Program-made: the position numbers and the translations under genes
The notes under the pieces: generated by a model
Told to the model about the DNA's origin: nothing
What the model saw: the letters and a program-made list of their open reading frames with translations, nothing else
Database searches by the model: none
Source of the DNA: Haloarcula argentinensis DSM 12282
GTDB lineage: Archaea > Halobacteriota > Halobacteria > Halobacteriales > Haloarculaceae
Direction of reading: 5' to 3'
Assembly: GCA_000336895.1 (NCBI GenBank)
Contig: AOLX01000027.1
Coordinates: 79,171 to 143,170 of the forward strand
Length of the DNA: 64,000 bases
In this document: piece after piece, positions 8,155 through 16,902 of the stretch
How the letters are laid out: each line of letters opens with the position of its first letter
How positions within the stretch are numbered: position 1 is the first letter of the stretch

Positions 8155-8354
8155 CCGGTCCCGCTCGCTTTTTCATCGATAGTCCGCTGTCAGCCACTGC
8201 TCCGACTATTGATTTCGTCCTCGTTGTCTCTCCACTGTCGTAACCGGGTAGGACTACACTGTAGGTAGCTACTGATTGCCGGGCGGTCTGCTGGCCACAG
8301 CCACGACGGTAACCACAAGAGCGTGCATATTCGCTCAGAAACGATTGCCGAATG

Positions 8355-8374
8355 TTTTTATATTTCAGGAGGGG
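8355..8374 (+). promoter_or_regulatory. promoter and Shine-Dalgarno site of the GH32 gene
   Basis: A TATA-like run (TTTTTATATT, 8355-8364) is directly followed by AGGAGGGG (8367-8374), a strong ribosome-binding site 10 nt before ATG 8385. Shine-Dalgarno sites are the minority in this window. The TATA box is so close to the start that initiation from it could barely include the site, so an upstream promoter may also exist. Confidence 0.45.
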
Positions 8375-8384
8375 ATAACGGGTC

Positions 8385-10496
8385 ATGGCAGATTCGCCAC
8401 GCATCGGCTGTTTCTATGCCGACGCCTGCACGGACGAGCAGGCGTCGGCCTACGACTGGTGTCAGGAGACGGTTGACGGTGCGGAGCGGTGTGCACTCTC
8501 GTCGGTCGAGCCCACCGAATACGATATCCTCTGGTGGCATCGTGACGAACGGTTCGACGAGCGAGCCCTTGACGACGCACCGGCCTTGGCCGCATATGTC
8601 CGTGACGGCGGCTCGCTCCTGCTGACACTGAGCGCGCTCTCGGCTGTCGAACCGCTCGGGTTCGAGGAAGTTGCGCCCGACGCTACCGGCTGGGAAGAGA
8701 TCCCCGAGCCGACTGGCCATCTCTGGCAAGCCCTCTACGATGATCACCCGATCCACGCGGACTACGATACCCTTCGTGTTCATACCCGCGGTGCCGGTGT
8801 CACGATTCCCTACGCGAGATACGAGTCCATCGCGCCCCAATCGGGAGACGTGCTCGCGAGTACGGTCCAGGGCGACACCGACGTAGTCAAACAGATGGCA
8901 ACCATCTCCTGGGAGCCCGGGAACGGGCAGGTGCTCGGCATCGGGTCCTCAGTGGCGTTCGCCCAGCCCACCCACGACGTGTGTCGCGGCAACCGCGAGA
9001 CGCTCATCGAGAACGCCTTGGCGTTCCTGGCGACAGACGAACGGCACCCGCTGACCGGCCGCCCGAAGGAGGCCGACACGTTCGGGCAGTTACGCGAGCG
9101 ACTCGACGACGACCCGAGTCGTCCGTCTTATCACGTGACACCGCCGGCGAACTGGCTCAACGACCCGAACGGCCTCATCCACTGGAACGGGCGCTATCAC
9201 CTGTTCTACCAGTACAATCCGGCCGGGCCGTTTCACAACACGATTCACTGGGGCCACGCGGTCAGCGACAACCTCGTCCACTGGGAGGACCGCCCCGTCG
9301 CGCTCACCCCCTCGCCCGACGGCCCGGACCGGGACGGCTGCTGGTCCGGCTGTGCGGTCGACAACGACGGCGTCCCGACCGTGCTGTACACGGGCGGTCG
9401 CGACAAGCGCCAGCTTCCCTGTATCGCCACCGCCGCGGACGACGGCCTCACGGCCTGGGACAAGGACCCGGACAACCCTATCATCGAGGAACTGCCGTCC
9501 GAACCGGAAGTGCTCCGCACCGAGGACTGGGAAGGGGAGTTCCGGGACCACTGCGTCTGGCGCGAAGACGGGACCTGGTACCAGCTCATCGGGGCCGGGA
9601 TCGAGGGCGGCGGCGGCGCGGCGTTGCTGTACGAGTCCGCAGACCTCCGGAACTGGGAGTATCAGGGCCCGATCCTCGCCGGCGACCGGGACACCGCCGG
9701 GACCGTCTGGGAATGCCCGGAACTGCTCGACTTCGGGGACCGACAGCTCCTGCACATCTCGAACTACGAGGACGTGGTGTACTTCTTGGGTACCTACGCG
9801 GACGGGGAGTTCGAGGTCGACCGCCGCGACAAACTTGACCACGGCGACTTCTACGCCCCGCAGTCGATGTGGACCGACGATGGCCGTATCCTGACCTGGG
9901 GGTGGCTCCCCGAAGCTCGCGACGTGAGCGGGCAGTGGGACGCCGGCTGGTCCGGCGCGATGTCGTTGCCCCGAGAGCTATCGCTGGCCGACGACGGCGG
10001 TCTGTGCCAGCGACCGGTACCTGAACTCACAGAGCTACGGGGCGACAACACCAGCTACGACGAGGTACGCCTTGACGACGGCGAGAGCGAGAGCCTGCCG
10101 GTCGAGAGTCGGTCGTTCGAACTCCGCGCCACGGTTCGGCTGGAGGACGCCGATGCCGTCGAGCTGTCCGTTCTCGAATCGCCGGACGGCGAGGAGCGGA
10201 CGCCGATCCGATACACCTACCAGAGCGAAATCGCCGTCGACCGAGTAGCGTCGAGTACCGACCCCAAGGCGACCAGCGACACCCAGACGATGCGAGTCCG
10301 GCCCTACGACGCGCCGCTGTCGCTGCGTGTCTTCGTCGACGGGAGCGTCGTCGAGGTGTTCGCCAACGAACGGCACTGCCTGACCAGCCGCGTGTATCCG
10401 ACCCGCGAGGACGCGACCGGCATCTCACTGTCGGCCGAGGGCGGTCGTGCGACTGTTGCGTCGCTGGACGTCTGGGAACTGGACTCTGTCTGGTAG
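8385..10496 (+). CDS. GH32 beta-fructosidase with N-terminal glutamine-amidotransferase-like domain
   Basis: 703 residues. The GH32 five-bladed propeller begins near residue 246. WLNDPNG (about 257-263) carries the nucleophile Asp, FRDHCVW (about 386-392) holds the stabilising Asp, and WECPEL (about 440-445) the acid/base Glu, so the active site is complete. A beta-sandwich follows from about residue 560. The enzyme should release fructose from sucrose, levan or inulin. The first about 225 residues are an additional alpha/beta domain resembling ThuA or class-I-glutamine-amidotransferase folds (YVRDGGSLLLTLSAL; GNGQVLGIGSSVAF); a catalytic Cys is not evident. No signal peptide is seen, so action in the cytosol is likely. 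It is convergent with the GH68 gene, which makes a linked fructan role plausible. Confidence 0.9.
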   Translation: MADSPRIGCFYADACTDEQASAYDWCQETVDGAERCALSSVEPTEYDILWWHRDERFDERALDDAPALAAYVRDGGSLLLTLSALSAVEPLGFEEVAPDATGWEEIPEPTGHLWQALYDDHPIHADYDTLRVHTRGAGVTIPYARYESIAPQSGDVLASTVQGDTDVVKQMATISWEPGNGQVLGIGSSVAFAQPTHDVCRGNRETLIENALAFLATDERHPLTGRPKEADTFGQLRERLDDDPSRPSYHVTPPANWLNDPNGLIHWNGRYHLFYQYNPAGPFHNTIHWGHAVSDNLVHWEDRPVALTPSPDGPDRDGCWSGCAVDNDGVPTVLYTGGRDKRQLPCIATAADDGLTAWDKDPDNPIIEELPSEPEVLRTEDWEGEFRDHCVWREDGTWYQLIGAGIEGGGGAALLYESADLRNWEYQGPILAGDRDTAGTVWECPELLDFGDRQLLHISNYEDVVYFLGTYADGEFEVDRRDKLDHGDFYAPQSMWTDDGRILTWGWLPEARDVSGQWDAGWSGAMSLPRELSLADDGGLCQRPVPELTELRGDNTSYDEVRLDDGESESLPVESRSFELRATVRLEDADAVELSVLESPDGEERTPIRYTYQSEIAVDRVASSTDPKATSDTQTMRVRPYDAPLSLRVFVDGSVVEVFANERHCLTSRVYPTREDATGISLSAEGGRATVASLDVWELDSVW

Positions 10497-10527
10497 GCAG
10501 CGCCTGAAAAAACCGCTTTGAGACTCC

Positions 10528-11865
10528 TTACTTCCGCTCAGTCTCTGTTCGGATGCCGTAGCCACCAGCGTCCGTCTCGTCGCGTTTGCCGCGCTGAATC
10601 AGTTCGCGGTCCGTCAGCGGGAGCGTCTCGCCGTCAAGTGGGATGTGCCAGTGCCCGAGCGCCCCGATGATACGCGTCCGGCTCCCATCAACCTCAAGCC
10701 GGAGCGTCGGGCCAAGCGAGCCGCCGAACCGACGCATCTGTTCGGACTCGGACAGGTGGGCGATCTCGTCCAGCGTCTCGCCGTCGAAGTCGTAGTAATT
10801 GAAGAAGCTCTGGACCAGCATCTCGCCGTCGTGAGGGAAGGCCATCCACGAGTATGACTGGAACGGCGCGTTCTCGGGGTTCGTAGCGACGAGGCCCGAC
10901 TCGTTCAGCGGGACATAGTCGCCGCGGAGGTCCTCGGCGACGAAGCCGTACAGCGCGTCGAAGCCGTCCAAGTCCGGCGCGAAGGTGTGGAGGTGGCTGG
11001 AAATAAAGAGGTAGTACAGGCCGTCCCGATACACGATGTGCGGCCGTTCGAGTTCCTGATTGACGCCCACAGCGTCCAGCAGTGGATCTTCGATTTCCCA
11101 CGCCAGCGGGTCGCCCGTCGGCGAGCGCGCGATGCCGACGCTGCCGTTGAACTCTTGGAGCGTGGCGTCGCCGCCGCAGGCGTCGCTCCCTTCCGGAACC
11201 GGCGTGTTCGCCTCGAACAGAAGCCACGTCTCGCCCGTCTCGGGGTCCTCGAAGAACCACGGGTCGCGGAACGTGTATATCATCCCCCTGGACTGGTCCT
11301 CCCGTTCGTAACGGTCGCCGTCGGGCTGGAGCAGTTCGTGGTGGGTCCACGGACCCGAGAGCTCGAACCCGTCGGCCGTGTTGATACTGCCGCCGCCCGC
11401 ACCCACGATGCGCTGTGTGTAAGTCAGGTCTTCGGCTCCCTCCTCACCGGCCGCGGTATAGAACAGATAGACGCTGCCGTCGTCGTCGTACAGAGCCGAC
11501 CCAGCCCACTGGCGCTGGCCCAGTGCGTCCTCGAACACCGGGCCGGCGTTGTGCCAGTTCCGCCCGTCATCGGAGTAGAAACAGCGGATGGTCGCCACGT
11601 CGTGGCGCTTGCCGGGCAGCAGATCCGACGGGGCGGTCAGCGAGAAACAGACCCGGTAGCCGTCAACTGTCGCCAGCGTGCCGTCGCGGTTCCGGAGGAA
11701 CCAGGTGTCCCAGATGTGGACATCGGGGATCTGATCGGTTTCCGGCGGGTAGACGATGGGGGCAACGGTGTCGTCGGTCCGCTCGATCCGACTCGCCTGC
11801 TCGCGTGTCCACCCGGCGCGTCCCCTCGTTCCGGGACGACCCACACCGAGCGTCTCGTTTGTCAT
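10528..11865 (-). CDS. GH68 fructosyltransferase (levansucrase/inulosucrase type)
   Basis: 445 residues with all GH68 catalytic signatures: IWDTW with nucleophile Asp53, RQWAGSA near 119, FRDPWFF with the transition-state stabiliser Asp201, and ELERPH with acid/base Glu273; then QSYSW. These enzymes split sucrose and transfer fructose to build levan or inulin. Many bacterial members are exported, but this protein begins with a hydrophilic, Arg-rich N-terminus and shows no Sec or Tat signal. A TATA-like CATTTATAC lies about 28 nt before the ATG. The convergent GH32 gene could break down the same polymer or sucrose. Product type cannot be read from sequence. Confidence 0.9.
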   Translation of the reverse strand: MTNETLGVGRPGTRGRAGWTREQASRIERTDDTVAPIVYPPETDQIPDVHIWDTWFLRNRDGTLATVDGYRVCFSLTAPSDLLPGKRHDVATIRCFYSDDGRNWHNAGPVFEDALGQRQWAGSALYDDDGSVYLFYTAAGEEGAEDLTYTQRIVGAGGGSINTADGFELSGPWTHHELLQPDGDRYEREDQSRGMIYTFRDPWFFEDPETGETWLLFEANTPVPEGSDACGGDATLQEFNGSVGIARSPTGDPLAWEIEDPLLDAVGVNQELERPHIVYRDGLYYLFISSHLHTFAPDLDGFDALYGFVAEDLRGDYVPLNESGLVATNPENAPFQSYSWMAFPHDGEMLVQSFFNYYDFDGETLDEIAHLSESEQMRRFGGSLGPTLRLEVDGSRTRIIGALGHWHIPLDGETLPLTDRELIQRGKRDETDAGGYGIRTETERK

Positions 11866-11888
11866 ATCTCACGTTGGGCCGACTACGG

Positions 11889-11949
11889 GTATAAATGTTG
11901 TCGGCTGGGTACTACGGATGTTGTATGAAAAATATACAATATGTATATT
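11889..11949 (-). promoter_or_regulatory. promoter of the GH68 gene with upstream inverted repeat
   Basis: The minus-strand TATA-like box CATTTATAC (11889-11897) lies about 28 nt before the start. About 35 nt further upstream is AATATAC-AATAT-GTATATT (11931-11949), with perfect 7-bp arms. It is a possible activator or repressor site for sucrose-dependent control; no regulator gene is adjacent. Confidence 0.45.
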
Positions 11950-12010
11950 CTTGCGACGTGGCTGGCTGAGAAAACTGATGGCTGGTCGTCAAGGGAGGCA
12001 GAACAGCGCG

Positions 12011-12292
12011 TTACTCGCCCGAGTCCTCGCTTCGGCTGACACCCTCCGGACCGGTGATATCGAGCGGCCGGACCCACTCGTACCAGATGAAGACGACACC
12101 GAGGCCGTACCCCAGCGCCCAGACAGCACTTCCGACCCAGGGGTAGCCGAGCGTACTGAATCCCCAGTTTGCGAGGCCCGGGAGGATGATCGCAGCAACG
12201 ACCGTCAACGCCAACACTACTGCGTCCTGATTGTTCACGGTTGTGCCCTCCCGGTCGCTATGCCGTTCATACGGTAAACTAGGCTCGGACAC
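12011..12292 (-). CDS. small membrane protein, two transmembrane helices
   Basis: 93 residues. A hydrophilic N-terminus of about 22 residues is followed by two hydrophobic segments (about 25-45 and 53-72) and a polar tail. The motif VVFIWYEWVRPLD at the end of the second helix is aromatic-rich. No catalytic residues are recognised. It lies between the GH68 gene (same strand, 145 nt downstream) and the divergent prenyl synthase. Function unknown. An internal start closer to the first helix is possible. Confidence 0.6.
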   Translation of the reverse strand: MSEPSLPYERHSDREGTTVNNQDAVVLALTVVAAIILPGLANWGFSTLGYPWVGSAVWALGYGLGVVFIWYEWVRPLDITGPEGVSRSEDSGE

Positions 12293-12380
12293 TGGTGAGT
12301 CTGTCGGAACACCGAACCGTGACCGGGACGGAACTGACGCCGTAGCCGTCCCATTTTTATCATCGTATGCCCTACCCCGG

Positions 12381-13436
12381 ATGTCGGGAATGTCTCAGAA
12401 CCACACAGACCGGTCGTCTTCGGAAGACATCGAGTGGTGCTACGATGCCGTCCATCGTGTGTCGCGGACGTTTAGTCTCACAATTTCGGAACTCAACGAA
12501 CCGATGGCCCGGGACATCTGTCTGGGCTACCTTCTTTGTCGTGTGGCTGACACGATCGAGGACGCCGGTCATCTCCCTCCAGCGGTGCAGACCGAACTCC
12601 TGCAGACGTATAGCCGCTCGCTCGAACCGTCGAGCGGGACGACCGTGTCGACGTTCCACGATGCCGTCGAAGAGTGGATCCCTACGACGACGAACGCCGA
12701 CTGGGAAGTCGTCGAGAACGCGGGCCGTATCGTCGACGTGTTTCACACACTCGACGACCACTCCACGCGGACCATCCGCGGGCCGGTCCGGGAGCTCGTC
12801 GACGGGATGGCGATGTTCGTCGACCGCTACGCCGATGCTGGCGGGCTTCGGATCAAGACGCTCGACGAACTCGAAGAGTACTGCTGGTACGCCGCCGGGA
12901 CCGTCGGCACGCTGGTGACCGGGCTGGTCTCCCACGAAGCCACCGACGAGCAGATCGCCCAGATGGAGGAAAACGCCCGCTCCTTTGCCCTGCTGCTCCA
13001 GCTCGTCAACGTCGCCAAGGACGCCGCGACGGACATGGAAGAGGAAAACAACGTCTATCTCCCGCTTGAACTGCTCCACGAGCAGGGCCTCGACCACAGC
13101 GACGTGAGCGACACGGACAATGTCGACTCGCTGGTTCCCGTCATCGAGCAGGTGACCGAGCGAGCAGAGGGCTACCTCGACGACGCGCAGGCGTGGCTCG
13201 AAGCCATGCCCGAAACCCGTGGGAACACCCTCTCAGCGTGGGCCATTCCGTTCCTGCTCGCGGTCGGAACGATCCGTGAGCTCCGCGAACGACCCGCCGA
13301 CGTTATCGAGCAGGGCAACGTCAAGATTTCCCGCGAGGAAGTTCACTCCGTGACACAGCAGTTCGGCGGCGACGGCGACCCGTCAATCGGGGAGTTACGG
13401 GCCAAAATCCGCCAACAGCCGCTCCACCAGTACTGA
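12381..13436 (+). CDS. crtB: phytoene/squalene synthase family protein
   Basis: 351 residues. SRTFSLTISELNEPM near the N-terminus, then CRVADTIED (first Asp-rich motif, DxxED) and, near residue 210, NVAKDAATDMEEENNVYLP (second motif, NxxxD-type with the conserved YLP). These bind Mg-diphosphate in head-to-head prenyl synthases. Haloarchaea make C50 bacterioruberin from phytoene and also squalene, so either product is possible; the CrtB subgroup is the likelier match from memory of haloarchaeal sequences. The start at 12381 follows an A/T-rich box (CCATTTTTATC) by about 25 nt; ATG 12390 is an alternative. No other carotenoid gene is adjacent. Confidence 0.82.
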   Translation: MSGMSQNHTDRSSSEDIEWCYDAVHRVSRTFSLTISELNEPMARDICLGYLLCRVADTIEDAGHLPPAVQTELLQTYSRSLEPSSGTTVSTFHDAVEEWIPTTTNADWEVVENAGRIVDVFHTLDDHSTRTIRGPVRELVDGMAMFVDRYADAGGLRIKTLDELEEYCWYAAGTVGTLVTGLVSHEATDEQIAQMEENARSFALLLQLVNVAKDAATDMEEENNVYLPLELLHEQGLDHSDVSDTDNVDSLVPVIEQVTERAEGYLDDAQAWLEAMPETRGNTLSAWAIPFLLAVGTIRELRERPADVIEQGNVKISREEVHSVTQQFGGDGDPSIGELRAKIRQQPLHQY

Positions 13437-13518
13437 CGACCACCAGAGACATTCCCCCTTTTGTGGCCGCGTCTGGGGACCGGCCCCCGCTGCACGCGCG
13501 AACAAGCAGTGCTTCATC

Positions 13519-13977
13519 CTACCTAGGACTGCTGGTCCCCGCCTTGCGCACGTCGTACTCCTGAACGAGTTCGCGGAGCCAACAGAGCTTCAACCCGCCC
13601 ATGGTAATCGTTGCGACTGCAGCAGTGGCCGGCCGACGACGCCAGGCAGCGTACAGGGCGACCACCGACGCCAGCGCGCCGCCGGTGTTACAGACGTTCG
13701 GGTACCCGAGACCCATGGTCCCGTTGGCCTCTTCCGTCAGCCACCACCGCTCTGCCAGCACAGCACGGGTCATCCAGGCGTCCTCGTTCTCGGGCGGGGC
13801 GAACAGGACTGGATTGACCAGCGTCCACAAGAAGGCCGCGATCAGGAGCCGCCAGTCCCGCTGATACACCGCGTACACGATGACAGCGCCGGTCGGCACG
13901 CGCGACCAGCCGCTCTTCGGATTCGCATGGCGGGTCCAGAACCAATCCCGCACGCTGTCCGTTCGCAACGTCGTCAT
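13519..13977 (-). CDS. membrane protein, possible DUF6653 family
   Basis: 152 residues, Trp-rich. An N-terminal signature WFWTRHANPKSGWSRVP is followed by about four hydrophobic segments and a loop containing PPENEDAWMTRAVLAERWW. The length and the Trp-rich N-terminal signature recall small haloarchaeal membrane proteins annotated as DUF6653; that label is from memory and should be checked. It is divergent from the PD-(D/E)XK-like gene (start 14069) and convergent with the prenyl synthase. No catalytic function can be assigned. Confidence 0.65.
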   Translation of the reverse strand: MTTLRTDSVRDWFWTRHANPKSGWSRVPTGAVIVYAVYQRDWRLLIAAFLWTLVNPVLFAPPENEDAWMTRAVLAERWWLTEEANGTMGLGYPNVCNTGGALASVVALYAAWRRRPATAAVATITMGGLKLCWLRELVQEYDVRKAGTSSPR

Positions 13978-14068
13978 ATGTCCTGCTTAGCGTGGCCGGG
14001 AGAAAACGCCACTGCCACTCGAAGCCCGGGGACAGAACACTCATGTCCGCCCTGTGTGAACGCCGTCT

Positions 14069-15310
14069 ATGGCCACAGCGGCGTCGGGACTTTCCGAGCC
14101 ACAGGTACTCGCCCGGACGAAAGACCGGCTATTTGCGGACCGCGAGGACGCCTACGTCGTCGCGGACACACAGTTCGCACAGCAGCGCTGGCTGGACGAC
14201 ACGCCTATCGAGGCGTCCGTGCAGGCGACGCTTGCGCCGTTCAACCACGTCCGTGTCGGAACGGGCTATCCCGACCTCGTCGGCGTGCAGACGCTCTCGA
14301 CGGACTTGCTGTCCGTCGACCGACTCGGTGACCGGCCGCCGCTGATCGCCGTCGAGGCGAAGGGCTACACCGGCAACAGTGGCGTCGACGCCGAACGTGG
14401 AGTCGTTCAGGCTCACGACCGACTCAACGAGGCCAACGTGGCCTTCCTGACCGCGCCCCGGAGTGGTATATCCACCGCTGCCCGGACGATGGCTCGCGAA
14501 CTGAATGTCGGCGTGCTGGGCGTCGAATCCGACGGCTCAGTCTCCATTCTGGAGAGGCCACGTGTGGTCGGCCACGGGTCGATGGACGCCGCATCAGCCA
14601 TCCGGTTCCAGGCCAGCGCCCAGGGTGTCGCCGACCAGAACTTCGGACTTAATCATCCGAAGAACTACATCGCGGTGCCGCTGGCCGTCCACCACGATGG
14701 CGACACACGGGACCTGATTGCCGCCCACGTCGTCGGCGCTGTCGATGGCGCTCTCGCCGGCGCGGCGTTTCTGAACCTGATTGACACCGGTCAGGGAACG
14801 CTCACACTGACGCCGCTGGGTCGGGAAGTCGTCCGGTTCGCGCTCCGGACAGTCGGCGACGTTGACGACGCACTCCGACAGTTCGAGGACTGGCAGCGCT
14901 CTCGCAGGCGGTTCATCGATATCGCACCACAGTGGGGCCAGCTCGTCCGGCGCGTCGTCTCCGAGTATCCGGCCACGGACCTCCTGGTCGACGGACTCTA
15001 TGCCTGCCACCGGGACGGGTACGAGTCACCGTCGCTCGTCGAGTTCGTCGAGTACCTCCACGCGCTCCATCCCGAGTTCACCGTCGAACTGTTCCTCCGC
15101 GGCGACGAGGCGGTCCGCCAGCGGGTGTTGACCGGTGACGGTGACCTCCGCGGTTCGGAACTGACCGACGGCAGCGTCTACCACTCGCCGACCGTGTTCC
15201 AGCTAAAGGCGATCCTTTACCACGCCGGTATCGTGACTGACCGGGGCGCGGAACCCTCGAACCTCGCCCCCGAGACGGACGAGTGGGCGCTGTGTGACCC
15301 GCTCGCGTAG
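14069..15310 (+). CDS. uncharacterised protein with PD-(D/E)XK-like N-terminal domain
   Basis: 413 residues. Residues about 65-100 contain GTGYPDLVGV followed by PPLIAVEAKG, the spacing and residues (D...ExK) of a PD-(D/E)XK nuclease core; a flanking helix EPQVLARTKDRLF precedes it. The stretch IRFQASAQGV...NHPKNYIAVPLAV joins this to a helical C-terminal half that looks like winged-helix repeats (TLTLTPLGREVVRFAL). The fold resembles Holliday-junction resolvase or restriction-type nucleases, sometimes used only for DNA binding. The gene stands alone between small genes. A role in DNA repair or defence is possible, not shown. Confidence 0.65.
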   Translation: MATAASGLSEPQVLARTKDRLFADREDAYVVADTQFAQQRWLDDTPIEASVQATLAPFNHVRVGTGYPDLVGVQTLSTDLLSVDRLGDRPPLIAVEAKGYTGNSGVDAERGVVQAHDRLNEANVAFLTAPRSGISTAARTMARELNVGVLGVESDGSVSILERPRVVGHGSMDAASAIRFQASAQGVADQNFGLNHPKNYIAVPLAVHHDGDTRDLIAAHVVGAVDGALAGAAFLNLIDTGQGTLTLTPLGREVVRFALRTVGDVDDALRQFEDWQRSRRRFIDIAPQWGQLVRRVVSEYPATDLLVDGLYACHRDGYESPSLVEFVEYLHALHPEFTVELFLRGDEAVRQRVLTGDGDLRGSELTDGSVYHSPTVFQLKAILYHAGIVTDRGAEPSNLAPETDEWALCDPLA

Positions 15311-15385
15311 CGGCGGGCGTCCAGCCGGTCCAGTAGCTCTACCGACACATAACCCTGAAAGGTGGGTAGCCTCTACAGTGTTACA

Positions 15386-15766
15386 ATGTCCCAGACCCTG
15401 GAGCTCCCCAACGGCGATGTCGTTTCGCCGGACGACGTGTTCTGCTACAACGACTACCCCTATCGGCTCGTCTGGCTGGAAGACGACACTCACGAGTTCG
15501 CGCTCTCCCCGCTGTACTGGGGCGACAGCGGCATGGACATCCCGTTCCGCGACCGGGAGGCGCTGGTCGACCAGTGGGAGGTCGATTCGCAGGGCCGAAT
15601 GACGGCTGAGGAGTGGGCGAACTGGCTCGACGACGCGACGGCGGACCACCGCTACAGCGACGACGAGGTCACGTCGCTCGCGGCCGAGCTACCGACGGAG
15701 TGGGACCCTGAGGGCGAGGATTCTGACTCCAGCGGCGGCGGAATTCGAGATCGCCTTGGACTGTAG
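15386..15766 (+). CDS. uncharacterised acidic protein (126 aa)
   Basis: The sequence is rich in Trp and acidic residues, for example FCYNDYPYRLVWLEDDTHEF and SPLYWGDSGMDIPFRDREAL; the C-terminal 20 residues (EDSDSSGGG...) look disordered. ATG 15386 is preferred over the in-frame upstream start at 15362 because the protein MSQTLELPNGD reads as a natural N-terminus. It is possibly co-transcribed with the upstream nuclease-like gene (75 nt). I do not recognise a family. Confidence 0.65.
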   Translation: MSQTLELPNGDVVSPDDVFCYNDYPYRLVWLEDDTHEFALSPLYWGDSGMDIPFRDREALVDQWEVDSQGRMTAEEWANWLDDATADHRYSDDEVTSLAAELPTEWDPEGEDSDSSGGGIRDRLGL

Positions 15767-15820
15767 CCGCTGTCGCCGGAGTCTGAAAGGTATTAATCCG
15801 TTCGTCCTGCAACCCCCGTC

Positions 15821-16168
15821 ATGGAACCACTCTGGCTCGCCGCCGGCGGGGCCGCCCTCGCCGTGGGCCTCGCGCTGGCGTTTGCGATTACCCGCCGTTC
15901 ATCCAGCAGTGCATCGAAGCGTGCTCACGAAGCCGCACAGGAGCGAGAACCGCCAGTCGAACTCGGTGAGACCTACGAGTTCGGCATCACCGAATTCAGC
16001 GATCACCACTCCGGCGATCGCGTCGCCGTCGGGAAAGTCGAAGGGTTCGTCCTGTTTACCGAGGACGTGCCGTCGTCAGTGTCGGCCGGTGACGTGATCC
16101 GGGCGAAGGTGCTGTCGTTCAACCGGGATCACACCTCCGCTGACGCTCGGTTCGTCGAACGCGCGTGA
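15821..16168 (+). CDS. membrane-anchored TRAM-domain protein
   Basis: 115 residues. One N-terminal transmembrane helix (about 4-24) is followed by a short linker and a TRAM domain from about residue 48: YEFGITEFSDHHSGDRVAVG, VEGFVLFTEDVP, and AGDVIRAKVLSFNRDHTSADA. TRAM is a beta-barrel RNA-binding module found with RNA-modifying enzymes and as a single-domain protein in archaea, where it can act as an RNA chaperone. The added membrane anchor is the notable feature and would place RNA binding at the membrane. The domain assignment is good; the role is inferred. Confidence 0.78.
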   Translation: MEPLWLAAGGAALAVGLALAFAITRRSSSSASKRAHEAAQEREPPVELGETYEFGITEFSDHHSGDRVAVGKVEGFVLFTEDVPSSVSAGDVIRAKVLSFNRDHTSADARFVERA

Positions 16169-16267
16169 GCGGTGACAGCGTTGCGGCGAGGCACGTTCCG
16201 GTCGACGACAACTCACAGTCCTGACGGAGGGAGAAACCGATATGTGCCTACCACGATAAAACAGGCC

Positions 16268-16882
16268 ATGAGCGAATCGGACGGGCAGAGCACGCCACAG
16301 GACACCCGAGAGGTCATTATGGAGGCCACCTTTCGGGCGCTGAGCAAGCACGGCTACAAGGACTTGCGAGTCCGGGACATCGGCGATGAGATGGATATGT
16401 CCCGGCAAGTGATTCACTATCATTTCGACGGCAAGTACGACCTGATCTCGTCGTTTCTGGAGTACATTATCGATCAGTACGAGGGAAGCGTCGAGGTTGA
16501 CGACGAAACCGACCCCCGCACAGAACTCGATGTTCGCATCGACCGGTGCCTGTTCGGCCCGGAGTTCGACGACTTTTCGCACTGGGACCGGATGAAGGTG
16601 TACCACGAACTGTACGCATACGCACAAAACGACGAGGAACACCGGGCGCTGTTCAACGAGCACTACAACCGCCTTCGAGAAAGCATCGCCACGGTCATCG
16701 AAGACGGAATCGAGCAGGGTTCGTTTCGCGATGTCGACGCTGAACTGATGGGTCAGCTCATCACGGACGTGATTCACGCGGCCCGTGGCCGGCGGATCGC
16801 GCTCGGCCACGAAGACGCACCCGACGAAGCCAAGCGTGCCGTCAACGACTTCATTCTCGACTCGCTGTACCCACCGCAGTAG
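16268..16882 (+). CDS. TetR/AcrR family transcriptional regulator
   Basis: 204 residues from ATG 16268. The N-terminal helix-turn-helix is classical: IMEATFRALSKHGYKDLRVR then IGDEMDMSRQVIHYHFDGKYDL, the TetR signature. The C-terminal half is the all-helical ligand and dimer domain with many acidic residues. An in-frame start at 16172 would add about 32 residues with no TetR pattern and was rejected. The convergent neighbour is DoxX, beyond which two genes share a palindromic operator (18001 and 18828), so this regulator is one candidate to bind it; no copy of that palindrome lies in its own promoter. Ligand unknown. Confidence 0.85.
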   Translation: MSESDGQSTPQDTREVIMEATFRALSKHGYKDLRVRDIGDEMDMSRQVIHYHFDGKYDLISSFLEYIIDQYEGSVEVDDETDPRTELDVRIDRCLFGPEFDDFSHWDRMKVYHELYAYAQNDEEHRALFNEHYNRLRESIATVIEDGIEQGSFRDVDAELMGQLITDVIHAARGRRIALGHEDAPDEAKRAVNDFILDSLYPPQ

Positions 16883-16902
16883 ATCGGGCCGACCAGCCAG
16901 CG

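Noticed and set aside
16172..16267. Longer TetR gene starting at 16172
   Set aside because: The extra 32 residues show no TetR pattern and overlap the expected promoter.
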